Assembly (NCBI GenBank): GCA_016291595.1
Contig: JAEEXN010000010.1
Coordinates: forward strand, 1 to 52,004
Direction: 5' to 3'
DNA from: Prevotella sp.
GTDB taxonomy: Bacteria > Bacteroidota > Bacteroidia > Bacteroidales > Bacteroidaceae
Length of the DNA stretch: 52,004 nt
Position 1 is the stretch's first letter. Each line of letters opens with the position of its first letter. Made by a program: the position numbers and the translations under genes. Positions 15,471 to 25,332 of this stretch are shown in pieces. The notes beneath the pieces were generated by a model that was not told the DNA's origin, did not search any database, and saw only the letters and a program-made list of their open reading frames with translations.

Positions 15471-16795
15471 CTTCTCTCGCATGATAGTCTCAATTGGTTT
15501 AGAATGTCCGGCAATCGGGTCATTCCCCAATATAAATGTGTGTAGCTGGCAAGTATGTTTCCTTGTTGGAACACAGGTGTCTCTACTTTTTCTCCTTTAG
15601 CATTGTACACTTGGACGGACGAGCGCGGAATGTCGCCCTTAAACTGGGTGTAGTGGAACTCATGCCCCCGTAAGGGAAGTCCGTTCCATTCCATCTGTCG
15701 GTAGCCTAGCGAAAGTTTGCGGTCGTCTTTTCGTGAGCTAATGCTATAGGGCAATACGCCGCACATGTTGTATTCGCCCTCATCGCTAATGATTTTGTCG
15801 CACAAGTACATCATTCCACCGCATTCAGCGAGGATTGTACCTCCCTGACGGGCATATTGACGGATGGAGTTGCGTGTGGCTGATGCTTCCACCAACGTCT
15901 CAAGATGTTTCTCAGGATAGCCGCCGGGCAAGTAAAGCAGTTCTGTTCCTACGGGTAACTCGTCGTTCTGCTCAGGGTCGAAGAATGTCACATTGCCCAT
16001 TTGTTTCAGCATGTCCAGATGTTCCTGGTATACAAACGAGAACGACTCATCGTTCAGAGCCACCGATATGCTCATGTTGCCCGTTTCCGTGCTCTCTGGT
16101 GCCGTTGAGACCGTTGTGGCGGAGGCGTTTTTTTCCGCTACCTCGAGTATTCTTTGCCAGTCGATATGCTTTTCGAGCAAGGCGGTCAGCTTGTCGGTTC
16201 CTGCTTTTTCGCTGAAGTCCAATCCAAGATACCGTGAGCCTTGTTCGAGGCTACTATGCTTGGGCAAGCAACCTAAACACTCGATGTGAAGGTCGTCGCA
16301 AACTTGTCTCAGCATGTCGCAATGACGGGCGGAGCCTACTTTATTGAAAATAACTCCACAGACGTTCACATCCTTGCGGAAGCTGACAAATCCCGACAAC
16401 AGCGGAGCCATCGAATAGGCAGCCGAGCGGGCGTCGACAACCAAAACTACCGGCAGTCCCAGCATACTTGCAATCTCGGCAGATGAGCCGCGGTCGCGGT
16501 CGTAACCGTCGTACATGCCCATCATTCCCTCTACAACGCACACGTCGGCGTCGACGATGTAGCGGTTGTAAACCTCTTTCATGTGTGGCTCAGAGGCCAT
16601 AAACGTGTCAAGGTTTACCGACGGTCTTCCACATACCTGCGAGTGGAATTTCGTGTCGATGTAATCTGGACCGCATTTGTATGGTTGCACACGGTAGCCT
16701 TTGCTCGTCAACAGAGCCATTAACCCTCGTGCCACAGTCGTTTTTCCGGAGCCTGAGGTAGGGGCAGTAATGAGCAGTTGGGGTATATTCTTCAT
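15467..16795 (-). CDS. cbiA: Cobyrinic acid a,c-diamide synthase
   Basis: 442 residues, called CbiA or CobB. It amidates the a and c carboxylates of cobyrinic acid (or its hydrogenobyrinic counterpart) with glutamine and ATP. The P-loop is TAPTSGSGKTTVARGLM near residue 9, followed by YKCGPDYIDTKFH and VEGMMGMYDG. The C-terminal amidotransferase domain has LYLPGGYPE and the nucleophile Cys in ILAECGGMMYL, then RGHEFHYT. It is first of the operon cbiA-cobQ-aminotransferase-cbiB. No genes for corrin-ring construction are in the window, which suits either a pathway split over several loci or salvage of corrinoids. The region upstream is too short for a cobalamin riboswitch. Confidence 0.94.
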   Translation of the reverse strand: MKNIPQLLITAPTSGSGKTTVARGLMALLTSKGYRVQPYKCGPDYIDTKFHSQVCGRPSVNLDTFMASEPHMKEVYNRYIVDADVCVVEGMMGMYDGYDRDRGSSAEIASMLGLPVVLVVDARSAAYSMAPLLSGFVSFRKDVNVCGVIFNKVGSARHCDMLRQVCDDLHIECLGCLPKHSSLEQGSRYLGLDFSEKAGTDKLTALLEKHIDWQRILEVAEKNASATTVSTAPESTETGNMSISVALNDESFSFVYQEHLDMLKQMGNVTFFDPEQNDELPVGTELLYLPGGYPEKHLETLVEASATRNSIRQYARQGGTILAECGGMMYLCDKIISDEGEYNMCGVLPYSISSRKDDRKLSLGYRQMEWNGLPLRGHEFHYTQFKGDIPRSSVQVYNAKGEKVETPVFQQGNILASYTHLYWGMTRLPDILNQLRLSCERR

Positions 16796-16802
16796 TTCGG
16801 GA

Positions 16803-16832
16803 CAAAGATAATGAAAAGAATTGACTTTCCAA
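16803..16832 (-). promoter_or_regulatory. Candidate promoter of the cobalamin operon
   Basis: On the minus strand TTGG (16829-16832), 18 nt, then TATCTTTG (16803-16810), only 7 nt before the cbiA ATG. The -7 box is good, the -33 box is weak. The leader would be a few nucleotides at most. Confidence 0.5.
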
Positions 16833-16859
16833 TTGGTTAGCGTGTGATTTTTATTTTTA

Positions 16860-17048
16860 ACGTGTTCTCCATAACAATAGAAGGCTCTTCCACAACATCA
16901 GAGGGCTCCTCCATAGTCACCGAAGGCTCATCCACAATCGTAAAGGGCTCCTCCATAGAAACCGAAGGCTTTTCTATAATCATTTAAAGTCTTTCCACGG
17001 CATGTTAAGGTTTTCCCCACAGCAATAGAATCCTGTTATGAAAACTCT
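16860..17048. repeat. Nine in-phase 21-nt repeat units
   Basis: Units of exactly 21 nt start at 16860, 16881, 16902, 16923, 16944, 16965, 16986, 17007 and 17028. The best conserved (16881-16985) follow ARGGCTCNTCCAYAN plus six variable bases; the outer units are decayed. Each contains three 7-nt blocks. On the + strand one frame is open from 16841 to the stop at 16986-16988 and would read as Glu-Gly-Ser-Ser heptads, but it has no ATG. The array fills the space between the helicase stop and the cbiA promoter. Confidence 0.85.
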
Positions 17049-17079
17049 GATTATTCTGTTGGATATGATGATGGTAGAG

Positions 17080-18300
<1,221 letters not shown>

Positions 18301-18433
18301 TTATATCTGTGAGGTTATAAGTATCGAGGGAATGAAGGTGCGTAGACGAATGGGCATGAAGGCAGAGAGATTATTGTCATAATTTCCATAATCACAGATA
18401 ATCACTCATTGTCCATCCCTTCTCTCTTTTCAC

Positions 18434-19735
18434 TTAATTTGGTGCATGTCTATAGCAGAACCAGGCCACTACGGCAAAGATGATGTTCGGTATCCATGCG
18501 GAAAGCATGGGAGGCGTGCCGGCATTGATGGCAAAAGTGGCAGAGACCGTCTGAAGCATAATATAAGTAAAGCTCAAGGCCAGCCCGATTCCGAGATAAA
18601 GTCCCATTCCTCCTTTACGCTTCCTGGAGGAGAGCGACAGTCCGATAGTTGTGAGAATGAACGAGGCGAAGGACATGGCTATGCGCTTGTGGTATTCCAC
18701 CTCGTATTGAATCACATTTCCCGAGCCGCGGTCAATCTGCTTGCTGATGTATTCGCGCAGTTGAGGGCTGGTGAATGTCTCCTGTTGACCTTTGGAGAAC
18801 ACAAGGTCGGTAGGCTCCATCATGATTAGCGTGTCCAAGCTGGCACCACTGGTGATAGTTTCCCTTAGTCCTGTCATTTTACGTATCTTCCACGAGCGGG
18901 CCTTCCAGTGGTATTTGCTGTCGGAGATAGTGTCGTACTGAACTTCCATTGCGGTCATATGACTGACGAGCTTCTTATTCTCAAACTTGTCGAGGCAGAA
19001 ACCGTAACCTCGCTTCATCTTGTTGTCGTAATGCTGGATGTAGGCGATGACGCCTTTGCCCACCTGTAATTGCACGTTTTCTGCAGAGGTGTTCTTCTTC
19101 TTGTTCTTGTACATCGTCTCGAAGTTCTGCCTTACGATAGTTCCTTTCGGAATGACGTAGGCGCCCAGCAGGAAGGTCATAATCGTGATGAATGCTGCAG
19201 AAATCATATACGGTCGCATAAGCCTTTTGAAGCTCACTCCAGCCGCCAGCATCGCAATAATCTCTGAGTTACCTGCCAATTTAGACGTAAAGAAAATGAC
19301 GGCAATGAAGACGAACAACGGGCTGAACAGGTTGGCAAAATAGGGAATGAAGTTGGCGTAATAGTCGAAGACGATAGCCTTGAGCGGAGCATGGTATTGC
19401 GTAAACTTCGCCAGGTTCTCGTTCACGTCGAAGACGATGGAGATGGAGATGATAAGAATAATAGAGAAGAAATAAGTTCCGATGAATTTCCTGATGATAT
19501 ACCAGTCAAGTCGCTTGATGTAGCGGAAAGGATTCAGCTTCCTCATCCACCCCATCTTACTGCCCAACCATGCGAAAGCTACGAAAAGCCAGTCGAGGTG
19601 GTTGCGCAGCCAACGTGCCGTACTCCTCAACCAGGCTGTGTGTCTTTCCAGCCATCGGGCGGCCTTCAGCCCTTTATGGTATTTCCTTATTCTACTGAAT
19701 TCCATGTCACGTGCATAATTAAACTCGTCTCCCAA
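18434..19735 (-). CDS. LptF/LptG family lipopolysaccharide export permease
   Basis: 433 residues of the YjgP/YjgQ family, an inner-membrane part of the LptBFG transporter that extracts lipopolysaccharide towards the outer membrane. From about residue 75 it is typical: LDWYIIRKFIGTYFF as the first membrane helix, two more helices by about 185, a periplasmic beta-rich domain, and three helices at the C-terminus. The first 64 residues are odd: Trp occurs at 28, 35, 42, 49, 56 and 63, each followed by Leu or Met, an exact heptad. Starts at Met61 or Met64 would remove this part and give a family-like N-terminus, so the start is uncertain. As given, the gene overlaps the tgt end by 17 nt. Confidence 0.85.
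   Translation of the reverse strand: MGDEFNYARDMEFSRIRKYHKGLKAARWLERHTAWLRSTARWLRNHLDWLFVAFAWLGSKMGWMRKLNPFRYIKRLDWYIIRKFIGTYFFSIILIISISIVFDVNENLAKFTQYHAPLKAIVFDYYANFIPYFANLFSPLFVFIAVIFFTSKLAGNSEIIAMLAAGVSFKRLMRPYMISAAFITIMTFLLGAYVIPKGTIVRQNFETMYKNKKKNTSAENVQLQVGKGVIAYIQHYDNKMKRGYGFCLDKFENKKLVSHMTAMEVQYDTISDSKYHWKARSWKIRKMTGLRETITSGASLDTLIMMEPTDLVFSKGQQETFTSPQLREYISKQIDRGSGNVIQYEVEYHKRIAMSFASFILTTIGLSLSSRKRKGGMGLYLGIGLALSFTYIMLQTVSATFAINAGTPPMLSAWIPNIIFAVVAWFCYRHAPN
19547..19654 (-). repeat. 21-nt periodic stretch encoding Trp-Leu heptads
   Basis: Read on the minus strand, TGG followed by a Leu or Met codon recurs every 21 nt six times. The remaining 15 bases of each unit vary. It lies at the 5' end of the LptF/G reading frame. 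Confidence 0.7.
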
Positions 19736-20846
19736 GATTGTCTATAACACTCCGTTTCCAAGCCACGAAGTCTCCTTGCTCGATATGCTGGCGGGCATCG
19801 GTGACAAGACGCAAATAAAATGCAAGGTTGTGAATGCTTGCAATTTGCATGGCCAGCAACTCCTGAGCCTTGAACAGATGGTGCAGATAGGCTTTACTAT
19901 GAATTCTGTCTATATCGCAACCATCAGGGTCAATAGGTGAAAAATCCTTTTCCCACTTCTTGTTGCGCATGTTCATCGTGCCCTCATAGGTGAAGAGCAT
20001 GGCATTGCGCCCATTGCGGGTAGGCATGACACAATCGAACATGTCAACCCCACGCTCGATAGCCTCTAGAATATTCTGGGGCGTGCCTACACCCATAAGG
20101 TAGCGAGGTTTGTCTTTCGGGAGGATATCATTGACAACCTCTATCATCTCGTACATTACTTCTGTGGGTTCTCCAACGGCCAATCCACCTATGGCATTGC
20201 CTTCTGCGCCTTTGTCGGCTACATGCTTGGCAGCCTCACTACGCAAGTCTTTATAGGTACAACCCTGAACGATTGGGAAGAGCGACTGGCTGTAACCGTA
20301 GAGTGGCTCAGTCTCGTTAAAGCGTCTTATACAACGGTCTAACCAACGTTGTGTCAAACCCAGCGACTTTTTGGCATAAGCATAATCGCTCTCACCTGGC
20401 GGGCATTCGTCGAGCGCCATCATGATGTCAGCGCCAATGATACGCTGGGTATCCATTACATTCTCAGGGGTGAAAATGTGCTTTGACCCGTCAATATGGG
20501 AGCGAAACTCACAGCCTTCCTCGCGAAGCTTGCGTATACTAGTTAGTGAGAACACCTGAAATCCGCCCGAGTCGGTTAGTATCGGACGGTCCCATGTGTT
20601 GAATTTGTGTAGCCCTCCAGCACTCTTAAGTATGTCGAGACCAGGACGAAGATATAGGTGGTAAGTGTTTCCCAAGATAATCTGTGCCTTCACCTGTCTC
20701 CGCAATTCTTCGAAGTGTACTCCCTTCACGCTTCCACACGTTCCCACAGGCATAAAGATGGGTGTCTTTATTTGACCATGGTCGGTAGTGATAATACCTG
20801 CTCGGGCGTCACTGGCGGAATCTGTATGCTGTAGCTCGAATGTCAT
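19719..20846 (-). CDS. tgt: Queuine/preQ1 tRNA-guanine transglycosylase
   Basis: 375 residues. It swaps guanine 34 in GUN anticodons (Asp, Asn, His, Tyr) for preQ1 on the way to queuosine. Motifs include FMPVGTCGSVKG, the catalytic Asp region LTDSGGFQVFSL, ADIMMALDECPPGE, GGLAVGEP, YLMGVGTP and FDCVMPTRNGRNAML. The usual bacterial zinc site (CxCxxC then His) is not present: at the matching place there is a single Cys in DPDGCDIDRIHSKAYLHHL. The start codon shares one base with the lon stop (TGATG), so translation is coupled. Confidence 0.94.
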   Translation of the reverse strand: MTFELQHTDSASDARAGIITTDHGQIKTPIFMPVGTCGSVKGVHFEELRRQVKAQIILGNTYHLYLRPGLDILKSAGGLHKFNTWDRPILTDSGGFQVFSLTSIRKLREEGCEFRSHIDGSKHIFTPENVMDTQRIIGADIMMALDECPPGESDYAYAKKSLGLTQRWLDRCIRRFNETEPLYGYSQSLFPIVQGCTYKDLRSEAAKHVADKGAEGNAIGGLAVGEPTEVMYEMIEVVNDILPKDKPRYLMGVGTPQNILEAIERGVDMFDCVMPTRNGRNAMLFTYEGTMNMRNKKWEKDFSPIDPDGCDIDRIHSKAYLHHLFKAQELLAMQIASIHNLAFYLRLVTDARQHIEQGDFVAWKRSVIDNLGRRV

Positions 20847-23311
20847 CAGACTTCTTTCTTTTCTTCTTCAATATCAAAATGAACGGGGTTACGCACAATC
20901 TCATCGGTAAGTGCAAAATCCCAAACATCCTGAATGTTCTCTACATAGTGGAATTCGACTCCTTTCAGGTAAACCTCAGGAATCTCGTCGATATCCTTCT
21001 TGTTCTCCTTGCACATCACGATATCGGTGATTCCAGCACGCTTAGCGGCGAGAATCTTCTCTTTAATACCGCCGACGGGCAGCACTTTTCCACGTAGGGT
21101 AATCTCGCCCGTCATAGCCGTATTCTTGCGTACTTTGCGCTGTGTCAGGGCAGAGGCAATTGATGTGGCGATAGTTATACCAGCAGAAGGTCCATCCTTT
21201 GGCGTTGCTCCCTCAGGCACGTGGATATGAATGTTCCATTGGTCGAATATTCGGTAGTCAACACCAAGTTTGTCGATATGAGCCTTCACATATTCAAGTG
21301 CGATGACTGCTGACTCTTTCATCACGTCGCCAAGATTACCTGTAAGCGTTAATTTTCCGGCCTTACCTTTACTCAGTGATGTCTCTATGAAAAGAATTTC
21401 ACCTCCAACGCTTGTCCATGCTAAGCCTGTTACGACTCCAGCATATTCATTACCTTGATAGATGTCGCGATAGAATGGTGGTTTCCCCAACAAATCCTCA
21501 ATCTTGTCGGGTGTTATCTTACCCATATCTAACGAGCCTTCCAGTTCTTTCTTAAAGGCTAATTTTCTGAAAGCTTTGTTGATTTGCTTTTCTAATTGTC
21601 TGACACCACTCTCGCGAGTATATTGTTCAATTATTTTCTCAATTGCAGCCTTATTAAACGACGGTTTCTGCTTGAGCGTGTTCAGTCCTGTGTTGTCTAA
21701 CTCACGTGGAATTAGATGACGCTTAGCAATCTCAATCTTTTCCTCAGTAATGTAGCCGCTAACCTCAATAATCTCCATACGGTCGAGCAGAGGACGGGGA
21801 ATGGTATTCAGGTCATTGGCTGTCGCAATGAACATTACTTTTGAGAGGTCGAAGTCAACGTCGAGGTAGTTGTCGTGAAATGCATTGTTCTGCTCTGGGT
21901 CAAGAACTTCTAATAAAGCCGAAGCAGGATCACCGTTATGCGTGTTTTGCGTGACTTTATCGATCTCGTCGAGAATGAATACGGGATTGGCGGAGTCTGC
22001 TTTCTGAATGCTTTTGATGATACGTCCAGGCATAGCACCGATGTAAGTACGACGGTGGCCGCGAATCTCTGCCTCGTCATGAAGTCCTCCAAGCGAGATA
22101 CGAATATATTTCCTTCCCATCGATTCTGCAATGCTCTTACCAAGGCTGGTCTTGCCAACTCCCGGAGGTCCGTATAGGCAAAGTATTGGCGATTTTAGAT
22201 CACCGCGTAGACTGAGTACCGCAATGTATTCGAGTATACGTTCTTTCACTTTCTCCATTCCATAGTGGTCGCGGTTCAGTATTTTTTGAGCCCGTTTCAA
22301 GTTCAGGTCGTCTTGTGTGTATTTTCCCCATGGAAGACCTACTAAAGTTTGCAAATAGGTAACTTGAACACTAAACTCTGGGCTCTGCGGATTCAGTATG
22401 TCGAGCTTGTCGAGTTCTTTATAAAATGTTTTCTCAACTTCCTCGGGCCAAACTTTTTCTTTGGCCATGTCTAATAGTTCTTTTCGTTCAGGTGAGCCTT
22501 CACCACTTCCAAGCTCTTCCTTGATGTTCTTTATTTGCTGTTGTAGGAAGTATTCGCGTTGCTGCTCGTCAATATCTTCACGAGTCTTGGTTCTGATATT
22601 CTGCTTCAACTCCATCAACTGTATCTCCCTGTGAAGGATTTTCAAAATACTAAATACACGATTCAGCATGTTTCCCTCGCAAAGAAGTTGGTATTTTTCC
22701 TCTGTGTTGATGGGAATGTTCGAGCAAATCAGGTTAGTGACAATTGTGTTGTTGTAGATATTCTGAATGGCAAACTGACTCTCATCAGGAATCTCATCAC
22801 TCAACTTGATATATTCAATAGCTGTGTTACGGAGGTCATCAACGGCAGCATTAAACACCTTATCTTTTTCGTTGGGGATTTCTTCAGGATCAGCTTTAAC
22901 AAGTCCTTTCATATAAGGACGGAACCTGACAATATCAATCAGACGGCATCGTCCCAAACATTGCACAATGAGCGAAACATTATTGTTGTTGCCGGGAAGC
23001 TCTAGCACACGAATAGCTCTTGCATAAACACCACAATCATATAAATCGTCTTTCAATGGGTGCTCAACATCTTCTCTTTTTTGGCTGAAGATGGCAAACA
23101 TCATGTCCTGCTTGTCTTTTAAGGTCTCCACCAATTTCAAACTCTCTTTCCGTCCGATTAGGATTGGCATAACAACACCTGGGAATAAAAGCAGGTTTCT
23201 GGTTGCAAGTATCGCAACTTCTCCTTCGGTCTTGTCTTCTAAGAGTTTGTTAATATCTCCATCATAGTCGGCTATCATCGAAAACGCCGAATTATTTTGA
23301 TTTTTACTCAT
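20846..23311 (-). CDS. lon: ATP-dependent protease Lon
   Basis: 821 residues: N-terminal substrate-binding domain (about 30-230), coiled-coil linker, AAA+ module with Walker [10 protein letters not shown] and Walker [10 protein letters not shown], and C-terminal protease domain with the Ser709-Lys750 dyad (PKDGPSAG and [14 protein letters not shown]). It degrades misfolded and regulatory proteins in the cytoplasm. The start at 23311 ([10 protein letters not shown]) is preferred: a TTG eleven codons upstream lies inside the TAACTTTG promoter box. It leads an operon with tgt and LptF/G, an order I believe is common in Bacteroidales. Confidence 0.96.
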   Translation of the reverse strand: MSKNQNNSAFSMIADYDGDINKLLEDKTEGEVAILATRNLLLFPGVVMPILIGRKESLKLVETLKDKQDMMFAIFSQKREDVEHPLKDDLYDCGVYARAIRVLELPGNNNNVSLIVQCLGRCRLIDIVRFRPYMKGLVKADPEEIPNEKDKVFNAAVDDLRNTAIEYIKLSDEIPDESQFAIQNIYNNTIVTNLICSNIPINTEEKYQLLCEGNMLNRVFSILKILHREIQLMELKQNIRTKTREDIDEQQREYFLQQQIKNIKEELGSGEGSPERKELLDMAKEKVWPEEVEKTFYKELDKLDILNPQSPEFSVQVTYLQTLVGLPWGKYTQDDLNLKRAQKILNRDHYGMEKVKERILEYIAVLSLRGDLKSPILCLYGPPGVGKTSLGKSIAESMGRKYIRISLGGLHDEAEIRGHRRTYIGAMPGRIIKSIQKADSANPVFILDEIDKVTQNTHNGDPASALLEVLDPEQNNAFHDNYLDVDFDLSKVMFIATANDLNTIPRPLLDRMEIIEVSGYITEEKIEIAKRHLIPRELDNTGLNTLKQKPSFNKAAIEKIIEQYTRESGVRQLEKQINKAFRKLAFKKELEGSLDMGKITPDKIEDLLGKPPFYRDIYQGNEYAGVVTGLAWTSVGGEILFIETSLSKGKAGKLTLTGNLGDVMKESAVIALEYVKAHIDKLGVDYRIFDQWNIHIHVPEGATPKDGPSAGITIATSIASALTQRKVRKNTAMTGEITLRGKVLPVGGIKEKILAAKRAGITDIVMCKENKKDIDEIPEVYLKGVEFHYVENIQDVWDFALTDEIVRNPVHFDIEEEKKEV

Positions 23312-23341
23312 AATTTCTATTCCGTTCTCATTTTTAGGGTG

Positions 23342-23349
23342 CAAAGTTA
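23342..23349 (-). promoter_or_regulatory. -7 box of lon
   Basis: The minus strand reads TAACTTTG, 30 nt before the lon ATG at 23311. No convincing -33 TTTG is seen. It faces the divergent methyltransferase promoter 54 nt away. Confidence 0.55.
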
Positions 23350-23403
23350 CACATTTTAATCCATATTTAATAGTTTCGCACGCGAATATTCACAAATATT
23401 GAT

Positions 23404-23411
23404 TATTTTTG
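23404..23411 (+). promoter_or_regulatory. -7 box of trmN6
   Basis: TATTTTTG, 8 nt before the ATG at 23420, implying a leader of a few bases or none. The -33 region is weak. Confidence 0.5.
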
Positions 23412-23419
23412 CAGGCAAG

Positions 23420-24124
23420 ATGTCGATTCAGTATTTTCAATTCCGTAAGTTTACCATCTTTCAAGACCGTTGTGCCATGAAGGTGGGTACAGATGGAACT
23501 CTGCTTGGAGCATGGGCCAGAGGTGGTAAACGTATCCTTGACATCGGCACAGGTACAGGCTTGGTTGCATTGATGATGGCTCAACGCTTCCCGGAGGCTT
23601 CTGTCCTTGGGGTTGACATTGATGCTGATGCTTGTATGCAGGCTAGTCAGAATGCCGAGGCATCACCTTATGCCAATAGGGTGTCTATTGAATGCTGTGA
23701 TGTTAGATATTTGTGTTTACATGAACGAATCTTTTTTGACTCCATTGTAAGCAATCCCCCATATTTCCAAGATTCTTTAAAGAATCCTGATTTGAGGCGT
23801 AGTAAAGCCCGACATACAGATACCTTATCTTATGATGACTTGTTTAGAGTTGTTTCAGGTTTTCTATCTGAAGATGGTGAGTTTTCTTTGATAATTCCAT
23901 TCGACTGTCGTGAGAATTTGATAATATCTGCTATGCACTATGGCTTTTTTATATCAAGGGTATGTGCAGTGCAAACTACACGTAAAAAACAACCACGCAG
24001 ATATTTAATGGCATTTCGAAAACATTTAGTAGAATCTGTAGAGGAGTCGGTTGGTGTGATAGAGGATGCCCCTAACATTAGATCAGAATGGTATCGGAAT
24101 CTGACTTCTGATTTTTATTTGTAA
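23420..24124 (+). CDS. trmN6: tRNA1(Val) (adenine-37-N6)-methyltransferase
   Basis: 234 residues of the YfiC/TrmN6 family, an S-adenosylmethionine-dependent methylase that modifies A37 in tRNA-Val. Class I methyltransferase motifs: ILDIGTGTGLVALMMAQRF (motif I), LGVDIDADACMQA, and the N6-adenine signature NPPYF. The N-terminal FQFRKFTIFQDRCAMKVGTDGTLLGAW is characteristic. The ATG at 23420 is used because upstream sequence is promoter. The C-terminal third uses more AT-rich codons than the neighbouring genes. It is divergent from lon and convergent with the lipid kinase gene. Confidence 0.88.
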   Translation: MSIQYFQFRKFTIFQDRCAMKVGTDGTLLGAWARGGKRILDIGTGTGLVALMMAQRFPEASVLGVDIDADACMQASQNAEASPYANRVSIECCDVRYLCLHERIFFDSIVSNPPYFQDSLKNPDLRRSKARHTDTLSYDDLFRVVSGFLSEDGEFSLIIPFDCRENLIISAMHYGFFISRVCAVQTTRKKQPRRYLMAFRKHLVESVEESVGVIEDAPNIRSEWYRNLTSDFYL

Positions 24125-24141
24125 TAGTATCAGTTTCCTAT

Positions 24142-25173
24142 TTAGATTTTATTGAGTTTTCTCAGGAGTTTCTTGTTAATGGCCTGTATGTTGCGACTTT
24201 GTTTGGTGATGTCTTCCCTCACGGCATGAATGTCGTTGAAAAGTTCTGCAAATGCATTCTGTACCATATTAGGTTGTCTCTTACTCTTGTCCGCATTGGG
24301 GTTAACAACTACCTTAATACCTTTGCTAACGAGAGAAACATCAACGTCAGCATCAGTCATAACAGGGTCGCCGTCAAAGTGAATACACCCTGGCTTCTCG
24401 CGATGGACATGAATGCTCTTGGCTTTGAACGTTTTTATTTTCGAGTTCTTGTCAAGTGTTTTGTTAAACATGTCAATGCTGATCTGAGGAGCTTCCAGTA
24501 CGTCAAACGGTTCCATAATAATCACATCGAGTAATCCGTCACTCATTGATGCCTGCGGTGCTATGTAGGCATTATTGCCATACTGGGAAGCATTTGCACA
24601 AGAAATCAGGAAAGCTTTGTATTTCTTTGTTCCCGTTTCATCTTCAATCTTATATGTCTCAGGTTGATATGAAAGCCCTTCTTTCAGTACATTCTCAGCG
24701 TATGAGATGGGACCTCGTTTTCCTGACATGGCAAATTTCATGCTGATAAAGGCGTCAAATCCCATTCCGCATGTACAGAAAAAAGGTATTCCGTTGATTA
24801 ATCCATAATCTAAATCGTGAATGGCACAGGTGTTGATGATTTCAATAGCTTTTTTGACATTCATCGGAAGCATCAAGTGACGAGCTAGGCCATTTCCTGA
24901 TCCACAAGGAATAATCCCAAGGGCTGTTTTGGATTGGACAATAGCTTTTGCGACTTCGTTCACCGTCCCATCTCCGCCTACAGCAACAACTACATCAACC
25001 CCTTGCTCTTTTGCCTCCTTGGCTATTTCAGATGCATGGCCAGCATATTCTGTTATCCGAATCTCATAGTCGAATTGCTCATGATCTAGCGTTTCCTCTA
25101 TGAGTTTCGGAATGCCGGACTTGTTGGCAGTACCCGAAATGGGATTCATGATAAAAACAGCCTTACGTTTCAT
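24142..25173 (-). CDS. Diacylglycerol/sphingoid lipid kinase family protein
   Basis: 343 residues of the DAGK catalytic family (YegS/BmrU/sphingosine-kinase-like), which phosphorylates a lipid hydroxyl with ATP. Visible motifs are FIMNPISGTANK, the nucleotide-binding VVAVGGDGTVNEVAKA, GIIPCGSGNGLARHL and, late, CIHFDGDPV. Most such proteins are about 290-300 residues; here some 50 extra residues follow, ending in a charged helical stretch (AVREDITKQSRNIQAINKKLLRKLNKI). It is divergent from a serine palmitoyltransferase gene with 159 bp between the starts, so a sphingoid base or ceramide is a candidate substrate (inference only). Confidence 0.85.
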   Translation of the reverse strand: MKRKAVFIMNPISGTANKSGIPKLIEETLDHEQFDYEIRITEYAGHASEIAKEAKEQGVDVVVAVGGDGTVNEVAKAIVQSKTALGIIPCGSGNGLARHLMLPMNVKKAIEIINTCAIHDLDYGLINGIPFFCTCGMGFDAFISMKFAMSGKRGPISYAENVLKEGLSYQPETYKIEDETGTKKYKAFLISCANASQYGNNAYIAPQASMSDGLLDVIIMEPFDVLEAPQISIDMFNKTLDKNSKIKTFKAKSIHVHREKPGCIHFDGDPVMTDADVDVSLVSKGIKVVVNPNADKSKRQPNMVQNAFAELFNDIHAVREDITKQSRNIQAINKKLLRKLNKI

Positions 25174-25181
25174 TTGGGTTG

Positions 25182-25189
25182 CAAAAATA
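25182..25189 (-). promoter_or_regulatory. Possible -7 box of the lipid kinase gene
   Basis: The minus strand reads TATTTTTG, 8 nt before the ATG; again an almost leaderless layout. No clear -33 box. Confidence 0.35.
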
Positions 25190-25284
25190 ATTATTTTCTC
25201 TTAATTGAACACTATTTTTTGTACTTAATTTTGCTAAATTAGAACTTTTCTTCAAAAAAGTTTCGATTTTGTTTAAATATTTAT

Positions 25285-25292
25285 TAACTTTG
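25285..25292 (+). promoter_or_regulatory. -7 box of the serine palmitoyltransferase gene
   Basis: TAACTTTG, 40 nt before the ATG at 25333. A TTTC lies 20 nt upstream as a possible -33 element. Confidence 0.5.
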
Positions 25293-25332
25293 CAGCCTGT
25301 TTAGTAATTTAGAAAATCTTCACCTATTTATA

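Noticed and set aside
15471..15530. CobQ starting 20 codons upstream inside cbiA
   Set aside because: The ATGA overlap at 15467-15470 and the MKKLHPIMLAGTGSD start fit the family better.
16796..16860. Cobalamin riboswitch ahead of cbiA
   Set aside because: The -7 box lies 7 nt before the ATG, leaving no leader to hold one; the sequence upstream is the repeat array and shows no B12-box-like element.
16841..16988. Open + frame through the 21-nt repeats as a small repeat-protein gene
   Set aside because: It has no ATG, only a GTG at 16844, no promoter or ribosome site, and its openness follows from the repeat lacking stops. Kept as a repeat.
16860..17048. CRISPR array
   Set aside because: The units are contiguous 21-mers with drifting sequence, without identical repeats separated by unique spacers, and no cas genes are present.
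23312..23344. Longer Lon protein starting at a TTG
   Set aside because: The TTG is inside the TAACTTTG promoter box; the ATG at 23311 gives a normal start. The same reasoning excludes upstream TTG starts for trmN6 (23399), recR (35379), the TolC-like gene (33810) and the acidic protein (43739).
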